64,000 nucleotides of DNA from Faucicola mancuniensis (GCF_046523945.1 NZ_CP171363.1:1860001-1924000); one strand, 5' to 3'. Shown: positions 1 through 9,567, counted from the first letter of the stretch. Notes: generated by a model from the sequence alone, not told the origin. Program-made: numbers and translations.

Positions 1-43
1 AATTATCAAAACACAACCAAAACACAAAATATGTGAGGAAATT

Positions 44-532
44 ATGGGAATTTTTAGTTTTGCTAAAGACATCGGTGATAAAATCTTTAACCGTGATAAA
101 AAAGAAGAAGCACCAGCATCAACGCCAGCCCCAACTGCACCTGTAGAGCCATCAGCTCAAGAAATCGCCAATCTATTATTGGCTCGTATCCAACAAAATG
201 CCACCATTGAAAACCTAACGGTGAACTACAATGGCGATACTGATACCGTTGATATCTCTGGTACAGCCGCTAACCAAGCCGAGCGTGAAAAAGCGATTTT
301 GGCAGCAGGTAACGTACAACACGTTTCAACGGTAGTAGACCATATCAGCGTAGTTGCCCCAGAGCCTGAATCTCGTATGTACACCGTTAAATCTGGTGAT
401 ACTTTGTCAAAAATTTCTAAAGAAATGTATGGCGATGCCAACCAATACCAAAAAATCTTTGAAGCAAATCAACCATTGCTAAAAGATGTAAACAAAATTT
501 ATGTAGGTCAAGTATTGCGTATTCCTGCATAA
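44..532 (+). CDS. kbp: BON-LysM domain protein, Kbp (YgaU)-like potassium-binding protein
   Basis: A 162-residue protein with a short charged N-terminus, a Pro/Ala-rich linker (about residues 22-36), a BON domain (about 37-105) and a C-terminal LysM domain (about 112-161, beginning MYTVKSGDTLSKIS). No signal peptide is visible, as in E. coli Kbp/YgaU (149 residues), which has the same BON-LysM order and binds potassium in the cytoplasm. The start has a good ribosome site (GAGG about 8 bases upstream) and the gene is followed by a strong hairpin terminator, so it is probably transcribed alone. Domain calls are firm; the potassium-binding role is by family and was not shown by any residue I can point to. 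Confidence 0.85.
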   Translation: MGIFSFAKDIGDKIFNRDKKEEAPASTPAPTAPVEPSAQEIANLLLARIQQNATIENLTVNYNGDTDTVDISGTAANQAEREKAILAAGNVQHVSTVVDHISVVAPEPESRMYTVKSGDTLSKISKEMYGDANQYQKIFEANQPLLKDVNKIYVGQVLRIPA

Positions 533-620
533 TGATGTTAAATTTTAACAATGTTGCACCATTAACTTTAACTTTTTAATTAAACGTTTTGTTAAAAACA
601 TTGTTAAAATTGTCAATTCA

Positions 621-663
621 AAAACGCATTTACCAAAATGTTTGATGGTAAATGCGTTTTTTT
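621..663 (+). terminator. Rho-independent terminator after the BON-LysM gene
   Basis: A 13-bp perfect stem (AAACGCATTTACC paired with its complement) around a 12-base loop, followed by a run of seven T. It ends transcription from the preceding gene. Confidence 0.85.
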
Positions 664-780
664 ATGGTGATGTTTGGATTTTTTGGCTTTACTTCATTGT
701 ATAAAATGATTATGATAACCGCCTTTTAACTAATATTTTTAAAAAAATTTATTTGATAATTTTTTATAAAAAGGCAAAAA

Positions 781-1281
781 ATGGGCATTTGGATAACCGT
801 TGCAATTGTAATTTTTATTTTAGGCAGTATCATGGGGCTAAAGCCGTCCGCACGAGATACCTACCTTGACAACCTACGCATGACCGCACGCAAAGTCGGC
901 TTACAGCCAAAACTGGTCGCCTGTCCGCATTGGATAGTAGGTCGCACAGGCGAAAAAGGCAAAGGCATGATAGCTCAATACGGACTGATTGTGGAAGACG
1001 GCAAAATGTCGCCTTGCGATTATCAAATCATTGATGGCGAATGGCGACCGATGACGGATAATTTTTCGGCGAATTTTGCCCTTGATAAACACAAAGCCGA
1101 AATCACTCCAGACATCACGCCAACCATACAAGGAATCAGTTGTAAAGCCAATTTTATCTGTCTATATTGGCAAGAAAATGTGAACATGGGTAACAAAGCC
1201 AACCTTGAAAAAACCGAAAAAGACCTAATTTTTTTAAAAAATGAATTGCAAAAAATAGCCAATTTAGTGCAAAATAAATAG
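781..1281 (+). CDS. Small membrane-anchored protein of unknown function
   Basis: A 166-residue protein that I do not recognise. Residues 3-20 form one hydrophobic N-terminal segment (IWITVAIVIFILGSIMGL), which is most likely a membrane anchor rather than a cleaved signal. The rest is soluble and ends in a charged, probably helical stretch (about 137-160). A ribosome site (AAGG) lies a suitable distance before the ATG. The gene sits 70 bp upstream of topA on the same strand and may be co-transcribed with it; that is inference from spacing only. Confidence 0.7.
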   Translation: MGIWITVAIVIFILGSIMGLKPSARDTYLDNLRMTARKVGLQPKLVACPHWIVGRTGEKGKGMIAQYGLIVEDGKMSPCDYQIIDGEWRPMTDNFSANFALDKHKAEITPDITPTIQGISCKANFICLYWQENVNMGNKANLEKTEKDLIFLKNELQKIANLVQNK

Positions 1282-1350
1282 CAAAATATCGCAGTTATGA
1301 GCATTTTTACCCTTTTTATTCAACTTTATTTGACAATGTGAACCACGACA

Positions 1351-3993
1351 ATGACAAAAACCGTAACCAAAAAAACCACCACAAAAGCCAAACCCACCAC
1401 AACAAAAACTACAAAAGCAACAGGTAAAGGAAAAGCCTTGGTCATCGTGGAATCCCCTGCCAAAGCCAAAACCATCAACAAATATTTAGGTAGTGATTAC
1501 ATCGTCCGCTCAAGCGTGGGTCATATTCGTGATTTACCTGTCTCTGGCAGTGGCGATAAAAAATCTGCCAAAGATGACGGCGTGAAACTCTCTCGTGAAG
1601 AAAAAGCCCAACAAGCGTTGGTGCGTAGAATGGGCATTGACCCAGAACACGACTGGCAAGCCACTTATGAGATTTTGCCCAACAAAACCAAGGTCATCAG
1701 CGAATTAAAATCGCTTGCCAAAGATGCGTCCGCCATTTATCTAGCAACGGACTTGGACAGAGAGGGAGAGGCGATTGCGTGGCATTTAAAAGAAGTCATC
1801 GGCGGTGATGACAGCAAATACAGCCGTGTGGTGTTTAATGAAATTACCAAATCCGCCATCACGGACGCTTTTAACCACCCTACCAAACTTAATATGGACA
1901 GGGTGAACGCCCAGCAAGCACGCCGTTTTCTTGACCGTGTGGTTGGCTTTATGGTGTCGCCCTTGCTTTGGGCAAAGGTTGCTCGTGGCTTGTCGGCAGG
2001 GCGTGTGCAGTCGGTTGCCACTCGCCTTGTGGTGGAGCGTGAGCATGAAATTCGTGCCTTTATTCCGCAAGAATATTGGGAAATTCACGCTGACACCCAC
2101 CGCCAAAATGAAGATGAAAATATTTGGTTAGAAGCGGTAAAACAAAACGGCAAAACGCTTGCCCTAAAAAATGAGAGCGACACACAAAAAGTTGTAGCAA
2201 TTTTACAAAAATCGGATTTTATCGTCTCTGACCGTGAAGAAAAACCCACGCAATCCAAGCCGTCCGCTCCGTTTATCACGTCCACCTTGCAACAGTCGGC
2301 AAGCACTCGTTTGGGCTTTCCTGTTAAAAAAACCATGATGCTTGCCCAGCGTTTGTACGAGGCAGGCTACATCACTTATATGCGTACCGACAGCACGTTT
2401 TTGTCAAAAGATGCCATTGACAACGTGCGTGATTATATTGGACAAAATTTTGGACAAAATTATTTGCCAAAATCCGCCAACGTCTATGGCAACAAACAAA
2501 ACGCCCAAGAGGCTCACGAAGCCATTCGCCCATCGGACGTAAATATTAAGCCCACCGCCCTAAAAGACGTGGAGCGAGATGCACAGCGACTGTATGAGCT
2601 GATTTGGCGACAGTTTGTGGCGTGCCAAATGCTACCTGCCCAATATTTGTCCATGACTTTGACGGTAAACGCAGGGGGCGTGGAGCTAAAAGCCAAAGGG
2701 CGTACCATGACTTTTGACGGCTATACCAGAGTGCAACCACCTGCCAAAAATGATGAAATTTTGTTGCCAAATGTGCAAATTGGCGAAAAATTGGTGGTAA
2801 ACGCCATTGACCCAAGCCAACATTTTACCAAACCACCTGCTCGCTACACCGAAGCAAGCCTTGTCAAAGAGCTTGAAAAACAAGGCATTGGGCGACCTTC
2901 TACTTATGCCAGTATCATTTCTACCATTCAAGAGCGTGGTTATGTCAAGGTGGAAAACAAACGCCTATTTGCCGAAAAAATGGGCGATATTGTTACCGAC
3001 CGTTTAATCGGCAGTTTTCCAGATTTGATGGATTATGCCTTTACCGCAGGGCTTGAAGGCAGGCTTGATGAAGTGGCGACAGGCGAGCAAAATTGGAAAA
3101 CTGTGCTAAACGATTTTTACGGTGATTTTAAAACAAAATTAAATCATGCTAAAGAAAAAGACGGCATGAAACCCAACGACCCAACGGACGTGCCAGACGT
3201 ACATTGCGATTTGTGTAGTCGTCCGATGCAAATTCGTACAGGCTCAACAGGCGTGTTTTTGGGCTGTACAGGCTACAATTTGCCCCCAAAAGAACGCTGT
3301 AAAGGCACAAAAAACCTTATGGCGGTGGAGGCTTTTGCCAGTCAAACCGCAGATGACGACACGGACGAAGTGCAAGCCTTGCTTGAGAAAAAACGCTGTC
3401 CAAAATGCAACACAGCAATGGACGGCTATATCGTGGACGGTGGTTTAAAATTGCACATTTGTGGTAATAACCCCGACTGCGATGGCTATTTGCTAGAAAA
3501 AGGCGTGTTTGAAACCACGGATGCACCGACCATTGACTGCGACAAATGCGATGGGCAAATGGAGCTAAAAACAGGGCGATTTGGAGCGTATTTTGCTTGC
3601 CAAAAATGCGACAATACCCGAAAAGTGCTAAAAAATGGTGAGGCTGCACCGCCACGAATGACGGCAATACCAATGCCAGAGTTACGCTCGCAAAAATTTG
3701 ACGACCATTATGTCCTGCGTGAGGGGGCGGCAGGGCTATTTTTGGCGGCAAGTAAATTCCCCAAAGTGCGTGAAACTCGTCCGCCAAAGTTAAGTGAATT
3801 ACGCCCAATTAAATCGCAATTAGAAGAAAAATTCCACTATTTGCTAGACGCACCCGACACTGATAATGACGGCAATCCGACCATTGTTCGCTGGAGCAGA
3901 AAAGGGGCGGAGCAGTATATCGGCTCGGAAAAAGACGGCAAGGCGACTAAGTTTGCGTTGGTGTGGCGAAAAGGGGCGTGGGTGAGTGAGTAA
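1351..3993 (+). CDS. topA: DNA topoisomerase I
   Basis: Type IA topoisomerase that relaxes negatively supercoiled DNA through a 5'-phosphotyrosine intermediate. A TOPRIM domain starts near residue 29 (VIVESPAKAKTI) with its acidic triad in DLDREGEA (about 134-141). The catalytic tyrosine is Y343 in ITYMRTDS. Three Cys4-type zinc ribbons follow (first Cys pairs near residues 619, 683 and 730), then a C-terminal tail. At 880 residues it matches the E. coli enzyme in size. Residues 1-28 are an added tract of almost only Lys, Thr and Ala before the TOPRIM fold. The last 8 bp overlap the start of the downstream restriction endonuclease gene. Confidence 0.97.
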   Translation: MTKTVTKKTTTKAKPTTTKTTKATGKGKALVIVESPAKAKTINKYLGSDYIVRSSVGHIRDLPVSGSGDKKSAKDDGVKLSREEKAQQALVRRMGIDPEHDWQATYEILPNKTKVISELKSLAKDASAIYLATDLDREGEAIAWHLKEVIGGDDSKYSRVVFNEITKSAITDAFNHPTKLNMDRVNAQQARRFLDRVVGFMVSPLLWAKVARGLSAGRVQSVATRLVVEREHEIRAFIPQEYWEIHADTHRQNEDENIWLEAVKQNGKTLALKNESDTQKVVAILQKSDFIVSDREEKPTQSKPSAPFITSTLQQSASTRLGFPVKKTMMLAQRLYEAGYITYMRTDSTFLSKDAIDNVRDYIGQNFGQNYLPKSANVYGNKQNAQEAHEAIRPSDVNIKPTALKDVERDAQRLYELIWRQFVACQMLPAQYLSMTLTVNAGGVELKAKGRTMTFDGYTRVQPPAKNDEILLPNVQIGEKLVVNAIDPSQHFTKPPARYTEASLVKELEKQGIGRPSTYASIISTIQERGYVKVENKRLFAEKMGDIVTDRLIGSFPDLMDYAFTAGLEGRLDEVATGEQNWKTVLNDFYGDFKTKLNHAKEKDGMKPNDPTDVPDVHCDLCSRPMQIRTGSTGVFLGCTGYNLPPKERCKGTKNLMAVEAFASQTADDDTDEVQALLEKKRCPKCNTAMDGYIVDGGLKLHICGNNPDCDGYLLEKGVFETTDAPTIDCDKCDGQMELKTGRFGAYFACQKCDNTRKVLKNGEAAPPRMTAIPMPELRSQKFDDHYVLREGAAGLFLAASKFPKVRETRPPKLSELRPIKSQLEEKFHYLLDAPDTDNDGNPTIVRWSRKGAEQYIGSEKDGKATKFALVWRKGAWVSE

Positions 3994-4840
3994 TATTATC
4001 AATGCCATTTGTTGCTTGATTAATAATCCAATCATTAACTTACAAGCGACTTATCTAGGACGAAGCCGCATTAATAATGTTGGTGATGCCCTTGAGCGTT
4101 ATGTGCAAGATTTATTTATTAATGGTTTTAATTTAGATGAAAACCAAAGAAATCCAGCAATTAGCGAACATTTTTCTTATCTTGGCAATACCAGTAATCC
4201 GCCTGATATGATGTTAAAAGGTGGCGATGCGATAGAAGTTAAAAAAATTGAAAGTAAAAATTCTGGTTTAGCTTTAAATTCTAGTTATCCGAAAGCTATT
4301 TTAACCGCTGATAGCCCAATGATAACCGCCACTTGCAAAACGGCTGAAAATTGGCAACAAAAAGATATGCTCTATGTGGTTGGTATTGTGAATGGTGAAA
4401 ACTTACAAGCCTTAGCATTGGTGTATGGTGTGGATTATGCGGCCGATGAAAGCGTTTATGAAACAATTAAACAGCGTATCAAAACAGGCGTAGAAACCAT
4501 TGAAGGCGTGGAATTTACCCCAACCAAAGAGCTTGGAAAAATTAAACGCATTGACCCACTTGGAATTACCAATTTGCGTGTGCGTGGAATGTGGCACATT
4601 GAAAATCCGTTTAAAGTTTTTAGTTATGTGTATGAACGCAATTTTGACCATGCCTTTAATTTTATGGCGATTATTAATGATGAAAAATGGCAAGCTTTAA
4701 TTAATCGTCAAGAATTAATTTCGCTAATTGAACATACACCAAATGCACAATTAATTGATATTAATATTAAAAATCCTAATAATCCTGCTCAATTAAAATC
4801 AGCAAAACTTATCCAATTTTTTGTTGGAGAAAGTGCATGA
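3986..4840 (+). CDS. Type II restriction endonuclease, NgoPII family (predicted GGCC)
   Basis: A 284-residue protein resembling the NgoPII restriction enzyme, including the N-terminal IINAI segment and a central EVKKIESK stretch that fits a PD-(D/E)xK-type active site. NgoPII cuts GGCC, and the methyltransferase encoded directly downstream is of the M.NgoPII type, so the same target is expected. The start is GTG at 3986, chosen because it restores the family N-terminus and is preceded by AGGGG about 10 bases upstream, inside the end of topA. The gene overlaps topA by 8 bp and the methyltransferase by 4 bp (ATGA). Its codon use looks more A/T-rich than topA, suggesting later acquisition. Confidence 0.88.
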   Translation: MSNIINAICCLINNPIINLQATYLGRSRINNVGDALERYVQDLFINGFNLDENQRNPAISEHFSYLGNTSNPPDMMLKGGDAIEVKKIESKNSGLALNSSYPKAILTADSPMITATCKTAENWQQKDMLYVVGIVNGENLQALALVYGVDYAADESVYETIKQRIKTGVETIEGVEFTPTKELGKIKRIDPLGITNLRVRGMWHIENPFKVFSYVYERNFDHAFNFMAIINDEKWQALINRQELISLIEHTPNAQLIDINIKNPNNPAQLKSAKLIQFFVGESA

Positions 4841-5829
4841 AACCAAAAATTATTAGCCTATTTGCAGGGGCAGGGGGCATGGATTTAGGCTTTCGTCAAG
4901 CAGGGTTTGATATTGTCATGGCGAATGAATACGACAAAAGTATTTGGGCGACTTATGAAAAAAATCATGATAACCCTTTATTAAAAGGCGATATTCGTCA
5001 ATTTAGCGACAGCGATTTTCCCGAATGTGATGGTATTATTGGTGGACCACCGTGTCAAAGTTGGAGCGAAGCAGGGGCATTGCGTGGTATTGATGATGAA
5101 CGTGGGCAGTTGTTTTTTGACTATATTCGCATTTTAAAAGCTAAGCAACCTAAATTTTTTGTTGCTGAAAATGTGTCAGGTATGCTTGCCAAACGTCATA
5201 GTACTGCAGTACAAAACATTATTGAAATGTTTGAAGATGCAGGGTATCACGTCTTTATTGAACTGCTTGATGCTTATGATTATGGCGTGGCTCAAAATCG
5301 CAAACGAGTGTTTTATGTTGGCTTTCGTCATGACTTAAATATTAGCGAATTTGACTTTCCAAAGCCCATTGATGATGATAAAAAAATCCATTTGCAAGAT
5401 GTGATTTTTGATTTAAAAGATACCGTCATTCCTGCATTAGACAATAATAAAACCAATGGTAACAAATGTTTAGTAAAAAATCATGAATATTTTGTCGGTA
5501 GTTATTCGCCCATTTATATGAGCCGAAATCGTGTGCGAACATGGCAAGAGCCGTCTTTTACCATTCAAGCGAGTGGACGGCAAGCCCCACAGCACCCACA
5601 AGCCCCAAAAATGAGCAAAATTGCCGAAAATGTATTTGAATTTAATCCCATAAAAGCCGATTTATACCGCAGATTATCGGTGCGTGAATGTGCAAGAATC
5701 CAAGGCTTTCCAGATGATTTTGAATTTGTTTATACATCAGTGAATGACGGTTATAAAATGATTGGCAATGCTGTGCCTGTGGGATTAGCAAAAATAGTTG
5801 CTGACAGTATTTATCAAAAAATTAATTAA
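4837..5829 (+). CDS. DNA (cytosine-5-)-methyltransferase, M.NgoPII-like (predicted GGCC)
   Basis: A 330-residue C5-cytosine methyltransferase that would protect host DNA from the adjacent nuclease. Family motifs appear in order: motif I LFAGAGGMDLGF (8-19), catalytic motif IV GGPPCQSW with Cys73, motif VI ENV (111-113), motif VIII QNRKRVFYVG, motif IX RLSVRECARIQGFP and motif X GNAVP. The target-recognition region includes SRNRVRTWQEPSFTIQASGR, which closely resembles the corresponding part of M.NgoPII as I remember it, supporting GGCC. The ATGA overlap with the nuclease gene implies coupled translation. Confidence 0.93.
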   Translation: MKPKIISLFAGAGGMDLGFRQAGFDIVMANEYDKSIWATYEKNHDNPLLKGDIRQFSDSDFPECDGIIGGPPCQSWSEAGALRGIDDERGQLFFDYIRILKAKQPKFFVAENVSGMLAKRHSTAVQNIIEMFEDAGYHVFIELLDAYDYGVAQNRKRVFYVGFRHDLNISEFDFPKPIDDDKKIHLQDVIFDLKDTVIPALDNNKTNGNKCLVKNHEYFVGSYSPIYMSRNRVRTWQEPSFTIQASGRQAPQHPQAPKMSKIAENVFEFNPIKADLYRRLSVRECARIQGFPDDFEFVYTSVNDGYKMIGNAVPVGLAKIVADSIYQKIN

Positions 5830-5843
5830 AATAAGGACAAAAA

Positions 5844-6158
5844 ATGACCCCAACCCACTTACGCATTGTTAGCTTTTTAGAAGGCTTATCATTTTTGCTA
5901 TTATTGGGCGTTGCCATGCCGTTAAAGTACAAATTTGATATGCCCCAATTCGTCCCTTACGCAGGTATGGCTCACGGCGTGCTATTTATCAGTTTTATTG
6001 TAATTTTGCTGATTGTTTGCCAATTACAAAAATGGTCGCTAAAAGTATTTTTATTTGGGCTGATTGCGTCCATTTTGCCGTTTATGCCCTTTGTTTTTGA
6101 GCGATATATTCACAAATTAACACTGGCAGATGATGATTTATACGAAACGGAAGAATAA
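5844..6158 (+). CDS. DUF3817 family integral membrane protein
   Basis: A 104-residue protein with three predicted membrane segments (about residues 11-27, 38-62 and 66-87) and the typical DUF3817 opening LRIVSFLEGLSFLLLLGVAMPLK. The function of this family is not known. It has a clear ribosome site (AAGGA) and begins 14 bp after the methyltransferase stop, so it may be read through from that operon, although it is probably an unrelated chromosomal gene. A symmetrical hairpin follows. Confidence 0.8.
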   Translation: MTPTHLRIVSFLEGLSFLLLLGVAMPLKYKFDMPQFVPYAGMAHGVLFISFIVILLIVCQLQKWSLKVFLFGLIASILPFMPFVFERYIHKLTLADDDLYETEE

Positions 6159-6180
6159 TTCTATAGGTATATTAAAAAAT

Positions 6181-6203
6181 GCCTCAAAGCTCGTATTTGA
6201 GGC
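6181..6203. terminator. Hairpin between convergent genes
   Basis: The inverted repeat GCCTCAAA/TTTGAGGC with a 7-base loop lies between the convergent DUF3817 and sensor-kinase-like genes and probably terminates one or both. The T-rich tail is weak on the plus strand. Confidence 0.6.
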
Positions 6204-6219
6204 GTTGTATTATTGGTTA

Positions 6220-8076
6220 TTAACGCACATATTGGATTAAACGTTCAATATATGCGTGTAAGCTGGTGTCTAATTCAATCGCATTCTCAAAATAATCCAC
6301 CCCTGCCGTTTTGAGTTTTTCGGCATCCAGTGCCGTTAGGTATTTGGGTTGATAAAAATAAGTAATCAGCGTGCGAAAATTTCGTTTTTGTTCAAATTCT
6401 CGCAAACGTTTGGCGATTTTTAACACTTGTTCGTGTGGAATTTTAAAGGTGATAATCAACATTTCTACATGATTGTTTTGCAAAAAATCAAATAATAGTT
6501 CACTATCCTTAAACGTGCTAATGTCCACCCCTGTATTAATTAAGCGTTTTGCTTGAGATAGCACCGCTTCGTTTTTGTACCAGATGGCAAATTTTTTACC
6601 TTGTAGCACATTTTGCTCGCTGTGGCTGTTCCAGTCTTTTAACAGTACGTGTAGGCGAAAGGTCGTCCCATGCCCAAGTTGGCTATCCACTTCAATATCA
6701 CCATGGATAATATCGGCATATCTTTTTGCCAAAAATAGCCCAATGGTGTTGGGGTTAGTGCTATGCTTGTGGTTTGGGTTGATTTGGAAAAATGGCTGAA
6801 AAATATCGTGTAGATGGGCTTTATCCATGCCAATGCCTGTGTCAATCACTTGAATTGTCCAGCGGATATTTTTTTCTAAGTGTTGGATTTGTGATGTGAT
6901 GGTAACTGAACCATTATCGGTAAATTTTAACGCATTTTCTAACATAGATGAGATGATAAGCTGAATTTTTTGGGCATCACCTTCTAATATATAGTCCGCA
7001 TGGTAACTTTTGACGGACAAAAGTATGTTTTTTTCACGTGCGTCATTTTGAAATCTGTCTATAAGATTGCTAAGCAAAATCGCAGGGTTAAATTTTTGGG
7101 CTTCAATGCCGATTTGCCCTTTTTCAAGGTGATTGAGCTGAATAAGCTGATTGAGTTTGGCATTTAAATCATTCACGCCAAAACCAATCATTTCAATGGC
7201 ACTTTTTTGTTCATTGCTGACATATTGATTTTCTAACAATGTCAAACCTGCTTGCACATCGTCCAATGACAGTTTTAACTCTTGGGTTAGGCTACTTTGG
7301 AAATTGGCGCTTTGTTCTTGTTGTTGAAGCTTGGCATCGTTGATAAAGCTGATTTCACTGGTGGCTTTGTCCAAAGCGTATTGTAATTTTTTTTCTTTAT
7401 TTAATAAATAAAACAAAGCCTGTTCGTATAGCCAAACGGCTTGATTGTCTTTGTTTTGTTGGTATGCGTTTTGGTCAATGGGTTCGTCTTGTAGGGCTTT
7501 TTTGCTTAACTCTTCTAATAAAGGCAAGCGTTTGGTCGCTTTTTTTAATGCCATTAACATAAGCATTAAGCTAATCATCGAGGCGATAATAATTACTGCA
7601 AACATGGGTAAATTATCATGAAACCAATGTTTGCGAATATATTGCAAATTCAAAGTCGTGTTAATATAGCCAATGAGCTGATTGACGTGGGTCTGGTCAT
7701 TGGACGTTTGGTAATTGAGCTGTAGCACCACAGGCACATTCAGACCATAATAATCGCCAAAAAATATATTGCCAAGCGTCAAATCATCATTATTCACCGT
7801 CTGAGCCATGGTGGTCGGAAAAAAATTAATACTTTCAATCTGTGGCGACAACTGCGAAATATTTTTTACTTGTGCATTAATCAGTTCGGTATTTTGCGTG
7901 GTCGCTGTTTTGGCAAGGATTTTATTGATATTTTTAACATAAGCCACTTCGTGGTGCATTGTGTATATCATGTCGCTAATCAGATAAATGACAGAACACA
8001 TCGCCAGCACCAAAATAAACGGCATGGTAACAAAGCGTTTTGCCAAATATGAATAGTTAAATGATTTCGTTCCCAT
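6220..8076 (-). CDS. Degenerate hybrid sensor histidine kinase (pseudokinase, GacS/BarA-like layout)
   Basis: A 618-residue inner-membrane protein: membrane segment 17-36, periplasmic domain about 37-156, membrane segment 157-179, a linker/helical region, a dimerisation/HisKA-like domain (about 250-322), a HATPase domain (about 330-480) and a C-terminal receiver-like domain (about 493-618). The HATPase keeps its N box (MLENALKF), G1 (DTGIGM), F box (IFQPFF) and a G2-like GLFLAKRYADIIHG. The usual SHELRTPL motif reads TQELKLSL, so the phospho-acceptor His is Gln265. In the receiver the phospho-Asp position is Thr543 (LIITFKIP) and the acidic pair is missing (FAIWYKN). There is no Hpt domain. 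It therefore cannot do standard phosphorelay chemistry, although it may still bind ATP. The frame is intact throughout, so it is not an obvious pseudogene. Confidence 0.85.
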   Translation of the reverse strand: MGTKSFNYSYLAKRFVTMPFILVLAMCSVIYLISDMIYTMHHEVAYVKNINKILAKTATTQNTELINAQVKNISQLSPQIESINFFPTTMAQTVNNDDLTLGNIFFGDYYGLNVPVVLQLNYQTSNDQTHVNQLIGYINTTLNLQYIRKHWFHDNLPMFAVIIIASMISLMLMLMALKKATKRLPLLEELSKKALQDEPIDQNAYQQNKDNQAVWLYEQALFYLLNKEKKLQYALDKATSEISFINDAKLQQQEQSANFQSSLTQELKLSLDDVQAGLTLLENQYVSNEQKSAIEMIGFGVNDLNAKLNQLIQLNHLEKGQIGIEAQKFNPAILLSNLIDRFQNDAREKNILLSVKSYHADYILEGDAQKIQLIISSMLENALKFTDNGSVTITSQIQHLEKNIRWTIQVIDTGIGMDKAHLHDIFQPFFQINPNHKHSTNPNTIGLFLAKRYADIIHGDIEVDSQLGHGTTFRLHVLLKDWNSHSEQNVLQGKKFAIWYKNEAVLSQAKRLINTGVDISTFKDSELLFDFLQNNHVEMLIITFKIPHEQVLKIAKRLREFEQKRNFRTLITYFYQPKYLTALDAEKLKTAGVDYFENAIELDTSLHAYIERLIQYVR

Positions 8077-8102
8077 AGCGTGCCTTACTTAAAAATGTTT
8101 AA

Positions 8103-9503
8103 TTAGCGTTTTTCACGTTTTTTAAATTTTTGTACTTGACGGCGTTTGCGTTCTTTTTGGGCATCGGTCAATGTATTGGTTCTACCTGCATAAGGATTGG
8201 CATTTTGTTTAAATTCCACTTTAACAGGCGTGCCTTCCAGTTTGAACACTTTGCGAAATTCATTTTCCAAATATCTGCGATAGCTGTTTGGCACTTGGCT
8301 GGTCTGATTGCCATGAATCACAATGATAGGCGGATTGTGTCCACCCAAATGAGCAAAACGCAATTTGATACGGCGACCAGACACCATCGGCGGTTGATGA
8401 GCGGTTACGGCATCTTGCAAAATTTGGGTCAAACGACTGGTAGAAATGTCAAACATTGCCGAGTCATACGCCTTGTGAATGGACGGATACAGATTACCAA
8501 CGCCTGTGCCATGCAAGGCTGAAATAAAATGAATTTTCACATAGGGAATAAAGTTAAAACGGCGGTCAATCTCCAGTTTTACCCAATCTTTTTGGTCTTG
8601 GTGCAAGCCGTCCCATTTATTAATCGCAATCACCATCGCACGTCCTGCTTCTATGGCATAGCCCAACAAATGTAAATCTTGGTCGGTAATGCCTTCACGA
8701 GCATCCACCACCAACACGACAACGTTGGCATCTTTGATGGCTTGTAGCGTTTTAATGACCGAAAATTTTTCTACTTTTTCGTCAATTCGCCCACGTCTGC
8801 GTACCCCTGCGGTATCAATTAACACATAATTTTGATTTTCACGCTCAAATGGAATATAAATGCTGTCCCTAGTTGTACCAGGCATATCAAACACAACAAC
8901 ACGCTCTTCACCCAGCAAGCGATTGACAAGGGTAGATTTACCCACATTGGGGCGACCGATAATGGCAAGTTTTAAACCGTCTGGCGATTGTTCTTCTTCG
9001 GCATTGGTCGGCATATTCTCGGTCAAACTTTCCAACAAATTGGTAATACCACGTCCATGACTTGCCGTTGTCGGAAATGGTTCGCCAAATCCTAACGCAA
9101 AAAACTCGTTAATCGCAGCTTCATGCACGCCATCAATTTTGTTTGCCACCAAAAATACAGGCTTGCCAAGCGTGTGCAATTGTTTGGCAATCACTTCATC
9201 AGAGCCGACAATCCCTGCACGAGCGTCCACCACAAAAACAATGATATCCGCTTCATGAATGGCGGTATAAGACTGGTGAGCCATGTAGTCATCAATGTTG
9301 CCAGAGCCGTCATCATCTTCGCCAATACCGCCTGTATCCACCACGATAAAAGATTTTTCTTCAAAAGTCGCATCGCCATATTGACGGTCTCGGGTTAAAC
9401 CTGCCAAATCAGCGACTAAGGCTTGACGGCTTTTGGTAAGTTGGTTAAAAATTGTGGATTTACCAACATTAGGACGACCGATTAAGGCGACAACTGGTTT
9501 CAT
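8103..9503 (-). CDS. der: GTPase Der (EngA), ribosome biogenesis
   Basis: Double-Era-like GTPase needed for 50S ribosomal subunit assembly. Two tandem G domains each have a P-loop (GRPNVGKSTIFNQL near the start and GRPNVGKSTLVNRL near residue 190), DTGG/DTAG switch motifs and NKxD motifs (NKID, NKWD), followed by a KH-like C-terminal domain and a Lys/Arg-rich tail. Length is 466 residues. I chose the ATG at 9503 (MKPVVALIGRPNVGKS) because GGAA lies about 10 bases upstream; an in-frame ATG 18 bp further up is less likely. The gene closes the rlmN-to-der block. Confidence 0.96.
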   Translation of the reverse strand: MKPVVALIGRPNVGKSTIFNQLTKSRQALVADLAGLTRDRQYGDATFEEKSFIVVDTGGIGEDDDGSGNIDDYMAHQSYTAIHEADIIVFVVDARAGIVGSDEVIAKQLHTLGKPVFLVANKIDGVHEAAINEFFALGFGEPFPTTASHGRGITNLLESLTENMPTNAEEEQSPDGLKLAIIGRPNVGKSTLVNRLLGEERVVVFDMPGTTRDSIYIPFERENQNYVLIDTAGVRRRGRIDEKVEKFSVIKTLQAIKDANVVVLVVDAREGITDQDLHLLGYAIEAGRAMVIAINKWDGLHQDQKDWVKLEIDRRFNFIPYVKIHFISALHGTGVGNLYPSIHKAYDSAMFDISTSRLTQILQDAVTAHQPPMVSGRRIKLRFAHLGGHNPPIIVIHGNQTSQVPNSYRRYLENEFRKVFKLEGTPVKVEFKQNANPYAGRTNTLTDAQKERKRRQVQKFKKREKR

Positions 9504-9567
9504 AAAATGTATTCCAAACAATAACTAAGTTTAATTTTTTTTAATAATTTTTTAATAAAATTGACAA

